Below are positions 1 to 5,965 of a stretch of DNA of 6,256 bases, piece by piece. The notes below the pieces were generated by a model. The model saw nothing but the letters and a program-made list of their open reading frames with translations. It searched no databases and was not told the DNA's origin. The position numbers and the translations under genes were made by a program. This stretch comes from a bacterium (lineage in GTDB: Bacteria; Vulcanimicrobiota; CADAWZ01), in contig JAKSUM010000083.1 in assembly GCA_024409025.1 (NCBI GenBank), forward strand, positions 1 to 6,256, in the 5' to 3' direction. How positions within the stretch are numbered: the first letter of the stretch is position 1; each line of letters begins with the position of its first letter.

Positions 1-163
1 TTTCCGATGATATCCATTTTCCGCCTTTTGTTATTCCTACCGGTATTATTCTGAAGCCCTTTTCCTTCAGCGCGTTTATTACTGATGATGCAGATACGAG
101 CGATACCTCATGCTCGCCTGACATTCCTCCAAAAAATACTCCGATAGTTTTTGTTTTAGCCAT
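1..163 (-). CDS. ddl: D-alanine--D-alanine ligase, N-terminal fragment (runs off left edge)
   Basis: Ddl joins two D-alanines using ATP in the cytoplasm, making the dipeptide used for peptidoglycan precursors. The fragment has 54 complete codons from an ATG at 163-161 and leaves the window still open. What is visible is the start of the family's N-terminal domain. The glycine-rich segment [13 protein letters not shown] (residues 10-22) is the Ddl N-terminal signature, and Glu17 matches the D-Ala-binding Glu15 of E. coli DdlB. It is followed by SASSVINAL and a beta strand IIPVGI. The purine-rich stretch AGAAGAG lies about 6 nt upstream of the ATG. The gene starts 13 nt after the in-frame TAG that would end the full-length HD gene, so the two are probably cotranscribed. 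The ATP-grasp domain lies outside the window, so completeness cannot be judged. The family call is secure; the choice between paralogues (ddlA/ddlB) is not possible. Confidence 0.9.
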   Translation of the reverse strand, partial: MAKTKTIGVFFGGMSGEHEVSLVSASSVINALKEKGFRIIPVGITKGGKWISSE

Positions 164-176
164 ATTATTCTCTTCT

Positions 177-347
177 CTACTGTTCCCCGTTTATCTCGCT
201 CTTCATATGCATGAAGAATTCTCTCATAAATGAGGCACGTCTTTCTGCTATATTTTTTGATTTTTCGAAATGAAGCCTTTCCGGAATTGAAAAAAGCTTC
301 TGATATGCGTGATCCGCAGTGTATTTTTCCTGCTCGGGCTGCCTTCC
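177..347 (-). pseudogene. In-frame C-terminal continuation of the HD-domain gene beyond its TAA
   Basis: Directly after the TAA at 350-348, the same frame stays open for 56 sense codons and ends at TAG (179-177). The peptide contains YTADHAYQKLFSIPER, then KNIAERRASFMREFFMHMK. From knowledge of the family, YedJ-like HD proteins continue after the LARxF motif with a DP-containing linker, a DHxxxKL helix and a final AExRxxFMxxF helix. All of these elements occur here in the right order and spacing. With it, the gene would be 207 residues, a normal family length, and would end 13 nt before ddl. No separate start codon with a ribosome binding site was seen here, so it is not an independent gene. 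Longer open stretches in other frames across this area look like shadows. Likely causes are a recent nonsense mutation, a single-base error, or readthrough. Confidence 0.75.
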
Positions 348-800
348 TTATTCGCTTGCCGGATCGTCCTTGCCGTCCAGGCTTTCTCCTTCGGCGAATG
401 AGAACATTCTTGCCAGCCCGACTGCTCCCAAGGCGTCTATCCTGTCGCTGTCCTGAAGTATCATGCCAAGGATGTTTTCGGGCTCTCTTCCTCCAGACCA
501 TGAATGGGTCTCTATCGCAAGAGCCGCTTCCTCAGTCTCCTCTTTGCTGAATCCGTATTCCCCAAGGCGATTCCTTGACCATTCTGCTGATATGACGGCA
601 TGGTTCTTGCCCTTTTCCGGAAAAAGCCTGCCAATGTCATGAAACATGCATGCCGCAGTCAGCAGGCTCCTGTTTTCATATATTCCGCAGCTGATTCTCT
701 CTGCAAGGGCGAGAACCCTTTCCGTATGGAGAAAGTCATGGGTGTTGCCTGCCTGACTGAATAGCGCCTCGGCGTCCTTTTTGATTTTTTCTTCCGTCAT
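348..800 (-). CDS. HD-domain phosphohydrolase (YedJ-like), possibly truncated by an in-frame TAA
   Basis: This encodes a 150-residue soluble protein of the HD superfamily of metal-dependent phosphohydrolases; the natural substrate is unknown for most YedJ-like members. Visible motifs are H21 and H25 in HDFLHTERV, the HD pair H54-D55 in CMFHDIGRLF, H67, H99 in the THSWS segment, and the C-terminal metal aspartate in LQDSDRIDALGAVGLAR (D117 or D119). The catalytic core is therefore present. The start ATG at 800-798 lies 2 nt after the stop of the upstream gene and has no strong Shine-Dalgarno site, so translational coupling is likely. The oddity is the stop. Family members usually run on for about 50-60 residues as a helical C-terminus, and the same reading frame beyond the TAA encodes just such a tail (see 177-347). 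The gene may thus be a 207-codon gene with a nonsense mutation or base error, or one read through. Family call is firm; the functional state is uncertain. Confidence 0.8.
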   Translation of the reverse strand: MTEEKIKKDAEALFSQAGNTHDFLHTERVLALAERISCGIYENRSLLTAACMFHDIGRLFPEKGKNHAVISAEWSRNRLGEYGFSKEETEEAALAIETHSWSGGREPENILGMILQDSDRIDALGAVGLARMFSFAEGESLDGKDDPASE

Positions 801-802
801 GT

Positions 803-1462
803 TTAGTGTAGCTTTTTTATGTCTGTGAGCTTGAAGCCGTCGTCTATTCTTCCTGGGTTTGGCTGCAGAGTCGCTTCAAATCCGCTGAAATTGCCGTCTG
901 CGATGCTTAAAACCGAGCCGAACAGCTTTCCGTTTTTGCTCTTTACCGATGTTACCCAGCCTTTATTATCGTCAGGCGTCGAAGTCCAGTTGGCTTTTTT
1001 TCCGGTAACCGTCAGATATCCTGTCTTTACCTTCTTAAGATCCCCGTCCTCCCATCTGAGAACAGTAAATTCCTGAGGGCTTACGTCTGATTTTGGTCCT
1101 GCAATTACTATTTCCATGCATCCGTCCATGTCAATGTCGCATAATGCCTCTGCCTGTGAAACTCCTTCAGGTCCTCCGTAAAGCATGTCCTTTGCCGTAT
1201 TTTTTTCGCTTGCGGGTTTTCCTCTGTACATAATGTTTCCGTTTCTGTCAAAAAGAATAATCTGGCCGTACCAGTAATCCTCTCCTTCCTCTGTCACCTT
1301 TACGCCGACCTTCGATATGGGGCCTGTAAGAGACGTTGCCTTGCAGCAGTCATATATCCTGCCCTTATGCATCCCGTGTCCGTTGGCGAATGCAAGGCAT
1401 GATGCGGATATTGCGATTATTAATGCAATAATAAGCGAGAATGTTCCCTTTATCTTTATCAT
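803..1462 (-). CDS. Exported protein of unknown function with an Asp-rich, FG-GAP-like loop
   Basis: I do not recognise this 219-residue protein. The N-terminus is a textbook Sec signal: MIKIKG, a hydrophobic core at residues 7-21 and a likely signal peptidase I site after AFA (residue 26). The mature protein would act outside the cytoplasmic membrane. A Cys at residue 22 lies in the signal, but the residues before it do not fit a lipobox well. The mature part has four cysteines (39, 40, 108, 115) and a DIDMDGCMEIVIAG segment (109-122), resembling the calcium-binding loops of FG-GAP/VCBS repeats; strand-turn patterns such as ILFDRNGNIMYRG suggest a beta fold. The ATG at 1462-1460 was chosen because AAGGAA lies 8 nt upstream and the signal peptide starts there. 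An in-frame ATG at 1576 would add 38 Lys/Asn-rich residues before the signal and lacks support. It is the first gene of the leftward cluster with the HD gene and ddl, and ends in TAA 2 nt before the HD start. Confidence 0.75.
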   Translation of the reverse strand: MIKIKGTFSLIIALIIAISASCLAFANGHGMHKGRIYDCCKATSLTGPISKVGVKVTEEGEDYWYGQIILFDRNGNIMYRGKPASEKNTAKDMLYGGPEGVSQAEALCDIDMDGCMEIVIAGPKSDVSPQEFTVLRWEDGDLKKVKTGYLTVTGKKANWTSTPDDNKGWVTSVKSKNGKLFGSVLSIADGNFSGFEATLQPNPGRIDDGFKLTDIKKLH

Positions 1463-1615
1463 TTCTTTAATTCCTTTCTCTGTCTTGTCGCATATCTTAT
1501 TTATAATATTTCTGAAATTTTTTTTCCCCTGCCTTTTATGATGCTTTTGATTTTTTTTTATTGCGGCATAGAACAAAAAAAATATTACAGACTTGTTAAA
1601 ATTTTGATTTTTCCC

Positions 1616-1648
1616 TTGCCTTTACCGTTTTTCTTAGTGTATTATATT
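1616..1648 (+). promoter_or_regulatory. Candidate sigma70-type promoter for the GH13 gene
   Basis: TTGCCT at 1616-1621 is followed, after 18 nt, by TATTAT at 1640-1645. An alternative reading is TTTACC (1621-1626), a 16-nt spacer and TATATT (1643-1648). Either would start transcription near 1652-1656 and give a leader of about 50 nt before the ATG. On the opposite strand the same box reads TATAAT (1646-1641), so it might also serve the leftward cluster, though that would give a leader of about 170 nt and no good -35 was found. The assignment is by eye only. Confidence 0.35.
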
Positions 1649-1693
1649 GAAGTAAGATTGTTTTGTTCCAGAAATTTTCTTTTATATATACTC

Positions 1694-1698
1694 GGAGG
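1694..1698 (+). promoter_or_regulatory. Shine-Dalgarno site that fixes the GH13 start
   Basis: GGAGG lies 6 nt before the ATG at 1705. It selects this start over an in-frame ATG at 1663, which has no such site and would add 14 unremarkable residues. Confidence 0.85.
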
Positions 1699-1704
1699 AT
1701 CGAT

Positions 1705-4700
1705 ATGAATATTGGAGATATAAGTTTCGCTTCAAGAGCGATTTATGCTTCCCCCGTAAGCGCATCTCCGGCGCAGGCTGCCTCTGTAAGCAGCGCGAAT
1801 GCCGAGGCTGTATCTGTTGAAACAGCTGATTCCGTTTCTTTTTCTTCTCAGGAGGTATCGGCAAGGACAGTACGTCATTCTTCTTCTAAGCATGTCTCTT
1901 CAGCTTCTTCAGAGTCAAAGTCCGGCTCTATACCGTCAAGACTTTTCAGCGGCGATATAAACAGGGCTGAATCGGCTCAGGAAAAGCAGCTGAGGGCGGA
2001 TATAGCTTCTGCCCATTCAGACTGGCCTTCTGTAACGTTTACGTATGATGCAAGCCAGCTTGAACATGTCAACAATATAACCCTTAAGGGCTCCTTTAAT
2101 CCTGAAACCGGTATTAAGGACGGCAATTGGAACGGCGGCAAGGGAATTGCCATGTTTGATGACGGTACGCATGGCGATGAAATTGCCGGCGACGGCATTT
2201 ACTCTGCTTCTGTTGCCTTTGATCCTTCGCAGAGCGGTCAGGTCTTCCAGTGGGGTGTTACGGGAGACGTGCACAGGACTGACGGCAGCGTACAGAAGGA
2301 CCAGCGGATAATAATGTCTGAAGATGCAAGAGCGGTTGAGCTTGATGGCTCAAAGCAGCCCCAGACCGAAGCTTACGCTCCCGCTACTGCCCATACTATG
2401 GGAGTACATTATAAGGGCGAGGACGGAATCTCGTTTAAGACTTGGGCTCCTGCCACAGGAACCGGCGAGCTTGCAAATTATGCAATGCATGTAGATATTT
2501 ATGACGAGCATACAGGCGAGCTTATCAAGTCTCTTCCTATGGAAAAGGACGAGAAGACCGGCAACTGGTCTCTTGACATTCAGGGAAGAAAGGAGCTTGA
2601 GGGAAAGGCTTACCGTTACAGCGCAAAAGACGCTGACGGCAATGTTCTCAAGACAAAGAACGGATCCGAAGTCTCTTACAGCGATCCTTATGCAAGATAC
2701 ATGCAGGGACAGCAGAGAGGTCTTGAAAGAATATTCGTAGATCCGGTCCATGGCATTGAAACCGGCTGGTACAACGATTCAGGTTCAGGCGGTCCTAATT
2801 ACACTGTAAATCCTCATTGGGGTAGATTTACAGTAAATGATCATCCGAATGCGGACAAGGTTGTTCTCGTATTCAAGGATGAAAACGGCAATCAGCTTAC
2901 AAAGCAGCAGCTTCTTGACAGACTGGGAGAGCCCGGACTTATAGATTATAACAATGCAACTCCCGAGCAGAAGAGAAATGCCGATCTTCTTAAGTCATGG
3001 CAGCTTGATCTTTCCGGAAAGGTTACCGACTACAAGTGGACAAACAATGTAGGTGAGGACGGCTCGATTGAGATGACTAAGGCCGGAGGCGGAAACGTGA
3101 CCGGAGGATGGGTATCTACTGTCAATAACTTCCCGAAGCTTGAGGGACTCAGCTATGAGTTCCAGGTTTATGAGGACGGAAAGCTTCTTGGCGATGCCAA
3201 TAATGACGGAAAGCTCAGCAATGCCGAAAGAATAGGCACTGCATATAATGATCCTTATTCAAATACTATATCGGCAAGACCCGGATCCGAAAGAATGTCC
3301 CTTATAAAGGAGTCCGGATTCCAGTTCAAGTATCATGATGTTCCAAGACTTGAGAAGGATCCCGACAAGTACACGATTTATGAAGCCCATGTCGGTTCAT
3401 TCAGAACAACAAAGGACAATGCTGTGCCGACGAAGTTCTCCGATATGGTCAAGTACCTTGACTACATTGCTGATCTCGGATATAACAGCGTTGAGATTAT
3501 GCCTTTCAATGAGTTCGGCGGCAAGAGGGATTGGGGATACACTCCTGATTTTTACTTCGCAGGAGCAGAGGCGTACGGATTTGAGATGCCCAGAGCCGAG
3601 GCCGTCGAGAGAGGCATTATAAGAGCTGATCAGGATACGGACAAGGAAAGCGTATGGGTGAGCGGAACTGATGCCGTCAAGGTTTTTGTTGACGAGTCAC
3701 ATAAGAAGGGCCTTAACGTAATCTGCGACGTGGTCTACAACCATACTTCAGGAAAGACTGACGGCGACAATGCGCTTTGGCAGATTGACGGCGACCAGAA
3801 CAGCTTCTTTAATTGGGGTGGCGGAAAGCATTCTGAGACTCCTTGGGGAACAAAACCCAATTATTCCGCAGACGGAGTAAAGAATTTCTATGCGGACAAT
3901 GCCCTTCAGCAGATCAGGGAATTCGGAGTTGACGGAATAAGGTTTGACTTCGCTCAGGTTCTCCATGATTCAGGAACGGCTGATGAGCAGATTGAGGGAA
4001 TGAATACCCTCAGACAGATAAACAGGACTCTCGCGCTCTTTGATCCTGACGGCAAGCCCTTCACTGTTGCCGAGGACTTCACGCAGAACTGGCTTGTTGC
4101 CGCTGATCTTGATCAGGGAGAAAACCAGTGGGGCATGGAAAAGAAGGGCATGGGCTTTGACGGCGTATGGAGCGGCCCTGTACACCATGATCTCATAGGG
4201 GCAATCGAAGGCAAGAAGAACATGGACAACCTTATGGATACAATGCTCAGCCACAAGGGAGTTAATGCTCCAAACAAGGCGGTCATCTTCTCGCACAGCC
4301 ATGATGAGGTTGGAAACAGCGGAACTTGGACGATCAGAACCGGAGCCGGAAGCCGTGATGATGGAAAGGTAATGGAAAATTACCCCAGAGCAATCGGCAG
4401 AGCCGCTGCTGCAATAATACACACTATGCCCGGAGTTCCGATGGTCTTCCAGGGCGAGGAATTCCTTGCCAATAACGATTTCAAGCATGGCGCAACATCC
4501 ACTTGGGGAGCCGACTATTCATGGCTTGACTTCAGAGTGTCTCCTGCAAAGCTTGACAGCTTTAAGGAAATCGCCAAGATGGCTCCTGCCGATCAGAAGG
4601 CGGCACTTAAGCAGCTCAGCTCTGACGACAAGGAATCATTTGTGAAATATATGGCTATGGACGACAAGGGCAAGGCTGATGCCGAGATCTTCTCTCTCAA

Positions 4701-5049
4701 GACAGGACAGTCAAATGTCTACAGGGAGCTTAACGAGCTTAGAAAGTCCAGCAATGCCTTTAATGCCGATTCTCCGATGAACAGAATCTATACGCACAAT
4801 GACAACAAGGCAACCGCGTATGAGAGAACTGACGGCAAGGATCGCTTCATTGTCGTCACCAATTTCTCCGGCAATGACTATTCAAACTACAGGATAGACG
4901 GAATGCCGGCAGGCAATTGGAAAGAGGTCTTTAATTCCAATGCCAGAGACTTCGGCGGCACGGGATTTGGAAACTTCGGCGGCACGGGAGCCTTCAATGA
5001 AGGAATGAACATTCCTGCAGGTTCGTCCGTAATCTTCAAGCTTACCTAG
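1705..5049 (+). CDS. Multidomain GH13 alpha-glucan enzyme, branching-enzyme-like, with tandem beta-sandwich modules
   Basis: This 1114-residue protein acts on alpha-1,4/1,6-glucans such as glycogen or starch. Residues 1-80 are a Ser/Ala-rich leader without a Sec signal. Residues 108-205 form a predicted beta module with DDGTHGDEIAGDGIY (152-166). Residues 231-350 look like a CBM48 module (GISFKTWAPA, ending in DPYARY), closest in style to type I pullulanases. Residues 365-530 hold a second, diverged module ending in DPYSN, with an EF-hand-type loop DANNDGKLSNAE (497-508). The GH13 barrel starts near 555 (YTIYEAHVGSF). Catalytic motifs are intact: DVVYNH (675-680), nucleophile D748 in GIRFDFA, acid/base E790 in TVAED, and transition-state D867 in HSHDEVGN. 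The C-terminal beta domain has KEVFNSNARDFGGTGFGN (1073-1090), as in GlgB, which favours branching activity. The HDEVGN and barrel motifs also resemble trehalohydrolase and GlgX, so the exact reaction is open. It is longer than typical GlgB (about 630-750 residues). It appears monocistronic, ending at a terminator. Confidence 0.85.
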   Translation: MNIGDISFASRAIYASPVSASPAQAASVSSANAEAVSVETADSVSFSSQEVSARTVRHSSSKHVSSASSESKSGSIPSRLFSGDINRAESAQEKQLRADIASAHSDWPSVTFTYDASQLEHVNNITLKGSFNPETGIKDGNWNGGKGIAMFDDGTHGDEIAGDGIYSASVAFDPSQSGQVFQWGVTGDVHRTDGSVQKDQRIIMSEDARAVELDGSKQPQTEAYAPATAHTMGVHYKGEDGISFKTWAPATGTGELANYAMHVDIYDEHTGELIKSLPMEKDEKTGNWSLDIQGRKELEGKAYRYSAKDADGNVLKTKNGSEVSYSDPYARYMQGQQRGLERIFVDPVHGIETGWYNDSGSGGPNYTVNPHWGRFTVNDHPNADKVVLVFKDENGNQLTKQQLLDRLGEPGLIDYNNATPEQKRNADLLKSWQLDLSGKVTDYKWTNNVGEDGSIEMTKAGGGNVTGGWVSTVNNFPKLEGLSYEFQVYEDGKLLGDANNDGKLSNAERIGTAYNDPYSNTISARPGSERMSLIKESGFQFKYHDVPRLEKDPDKYTIYEAHVGSFRTTKDNAVPTKFSDMVKYLDYIADLGYNSVEIMPFNEFGGKRDWGYTPDFYFAGAEAYGFEMPRAEAVERGIIRADQDTDKESVWVSGTDAVKVFVDESHKKGLNVICDVVYNHTSGKTDGDNALWQIDGDQNSFFNWGGGKHSETPWGTKPNYSADGVKNFYADNALQQIREFGVDGIRFDFAQVLHDSGTADEQIEGMNTLRQINRTLALFDPDGKPFTVAEDFTQNWLVAADLDQGENQWGMEKKGMGFDGVWSGPVHHDLIGAIEGKKNMDNLMDTMLSHKGVNAPNKAVIFSHSHDEVGNSGTWTIRTGAGSRDDGKVMENYPRAIGRAAAAIIHTMPGVPMVFQGEEFLANNDFKHGATSTWGADYSWLDFRVSPAKLDSFKEIAKMAPADQKAALKQLSSDDKESFVKYMAMDDKGKADAEIFSLKTGQSNVYRELNELRKSSNAFNADSPMNRIYTHNDNKATAYERTDGKDRFIVVTNFSGNDYSNYRIDGMPAGNWKEVFNSNARDFGGTGFGNFGGTGAFNEGMNIPAGSSVIFKLT
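4950..4989 (+). repeat. Two 16-bp direct repeats, 24-bp period, within the GH13 gene
   Basis: CTTCGGCGGCACGGGA occurs at 4950-4965 and exactly again at 4974-4989. The period is eight codons, so the protein carries FGGTG twice (residues 1083-1087 and 1091-1095). The first copy lies in the FGGTGFGN segment conserved in GlgB C-terminal domains, so the second looks like a small in-frame duplication. Confidence 0.8.
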
Positions 5050-5069
5050 TTTTACGAGTATTTATATGC

Positions 5070-5108
5070 GAAGGCATGCGCACATAGCCGCATGCCTTCT
5101 GTTTTTTT
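5070..5108 (+). terminator. Rho-independent terminator after the GH13 gene
   Basis: An 11-bp perfect stem, GAAGGCATGCG (5070-5080) paired with CGCATGCCTTC (5089-5099), encloses an 8-nt loop. It is followed by TG and seven T residues (5102-5108). It begins 20 nt after the GH13 stop codon. The T-tract directly abuts the GAGGTG ribosome binding site of the next gene. Confidence 0.93.
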
Positions 5109-5114
5109 GAGGTG
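5109..5114 (+). promoter_or_regulatory. Shine-Dalgarno site of trmJ
   Basis: GAGGTG lies 7 nt before the ATG at 5122. An in-frame TTG at 5116 is only 1 nt from this site, too close to be the start, so the ATG was preferred. Confidence 0.75.
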
Positions 5115-5121
5115 ATTGTTT

Positions 5122-5895
5122 ATGACTGATAATATGCCTGACATAAGCATAGTCCTTGTTAATCCGAAAACATCGGCAAATATAGGCGCTGCTGCAAGGG
5201 CGATGAATTGCATGGGGCTTAAGGATATGGTTCTTGTTTCCCCGAGATGCCAGATTGACAGGGAAGCCTTCAGCCTTGCCGTCGGCTCTGATGAAATTCT
5301 TTCAAATGCAAGAATAACTGATGATCTTGAAGGATTGCTTGAAGGATATTCCCTGATAGCCGGCACTACAAAGAAAATGGGCAAAAAAAGGCTTAATTTT
5401 GTGACCGCTTCTGAATTTTCTTCTGACATACTTCCTCTCCATGCCCATTCAAAGACAGCCCTGCTTTTCGGGGCAGAGGATTACGGGCTTCCTATGAGCG
5501 CGATAAAGCTCTGCCAGCACCTTGTCTATATACCCGTGTCGCAGGAATTCGGATCACTGAATCTTTCTCAGGCCGTTATGGTCATGTGCTATGAAATCAG
5601 AAAATCCCTTTCCTTCATGACGTTTTCACATGGAAGGGAAAAGGCGGATTCTGACGATATGGAGAGACTGTGCTCTGCCGTGGCAGGAGCCGTTAAAAAA
5701 ACCGCTTATCCTGAGGCTAACGGCTTTTTTAACCATGCGTCTCATCTGAAAGAGATTCTTTCAAGAGCCTCTCTTACAAAATTTGAGCTTCATATGATGA
5801 TGGGATTTGCAAGGCATGCCTGCTTCATGGCTGAAAGAATAAGCGCTCTTGAGAAGAGGATTGAAAATAACGGAATGGAAAAATTAACAAAATAG
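5122..5895 (+). CDS. trmJ: tRNA (cytidine/uridine-2'-O-)-methyltransferase, TrmJ type (SPOUT family)
   Basis: TrmJ uses S-adenosylmethionine to methylate the ribose 2'-O of nucleotide 32 in the anticodon loop of certain tRNAs, in the cytoplasm. The 257-residue length fits the family. The SpoU/TrmH motifs are in order: motif 1 NPKTSANIGAAARAM (14-28) with the conserved N20 and R26; motif 2 LLFGAEDYGL (114-123) with E119; motif 3 IPVSQEFGSLNLSQAV (137-152), part of the trefoil-knot SAM site. The C-terminal segment (about 178-235, MERLCSAV...EILSRASLTKFELHMMMG) matches the helical tail seen in TrmJ rather than TrmH or TrmL. A general SpoU rRNA/tRNA methyltransferase label is the fallback, since the target nucleotide cannot be read from sequence. 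The gene follows a strong terminator with almost no space for its own promoter, so its transcription is puzzling (see findings). It ends in TAG 70 nt before the next gene. Confidence 0.88.
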   Translation: MTDNMPDISIVLVNPKTSANIGAAARAMNCMGLKDMVLVSPRCQIDREAFSLAVGSDEILSNARITDDLEGLLEGYSLIAGTTKKMGKKRLNFVTASEFSSDILPLHAHSKTALLFGAEDYGLPMSAIKLCQHLVYIPVSQEFGSLNLSQAVMVMCYEIRKSLSFMTFSHGREKADSDDMERLCSAVAGAVKKTAYPEANGFFNHASHLKEILSRASLTKFELHMMMGFARHACFMAERISALEKRIENNGMEKLTK

Positions 5896-5921
5896 CTCTT
5901 TCTTATTTTGATGTTTTATGC

Positions 5922-5930
5922 TATTATATT
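5922..5930 (+). promoter_or_regulatory. Candidate -10 region upstream of the glycine-zipper gene
   Basis: TATTATATT at 5922-5930 is identical to the box at 1640-1648 upstream of the GH13 gene. It lies in the 70-nt gap after trmJ, 35 nt before the next ATG. No good -35 hexamer is visible at the usual distance, so this may be a partial promoter match, and cotranscription with trmJ remains possible. Confidence 0.3.
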
Positions 5931-5965
5931 TCCAATACATTTAATATAAGACACATGGAGGGAAA

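Larger units (their letters stand above)
1463..1704. promoter_or_regulatory. Divergent intergenic region carrying promoters for both flanking units
   Basis: These 242 AT-rich bases separate the leftward cluster from the rightward GH13 gene and hold no convincing gene. Because the flanking genes are transcribed away from each other, both promoters should lie here. The part nearest the leftward gene (about 1500-1600) is made of A and T runs with no clear hairpin. The part nearest the GH13 gene holds the best promoter candidate (1616-1648) and an SD site (1694-1698). No tRNA, riboswitch or clear operator palindrome was seen. Confidence 0.55.

Noticed and set aside
348..350. TAA recoded as a sense codon in this organism
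   Set aside because: TAA at 805-803 ends the upstream gene at a sensible place just before the HD start, and TAA reassignment is very rare in bacteria; mutation or error is simpler.
79..501. Leftward 140-codon open frame overlapping the HD gene tail and the ddl start
   Set aside because: It is out of frame with both recognisable genes. Its peptide is Arg/Lys-rich and shows no family features, whereas the other frames encode HD and Ddl motifs.
1463..1576. N-terminal extension of the exported protein from an ATG at 1576
   Set aside because: It would place 38 Lys/Asn-rich residues before a clear signal peptide, and the internal ATG at 1462 has a good AAGGAA site.
3970..4488. Leftward 172-codon open frame inside the GH13 gene
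   Set aside because: It lies opposite the conserved catalytic region of GH13 and has no recognisable features; it is a shadow of the coding strand.
5889..5911. Possible terminator after trmJ (CAAAATA paired with TATTTTG)
   Set aside because: The stem is 7 bp and nearly all A-T with no clean T-tract after it, so it is too weak to call.
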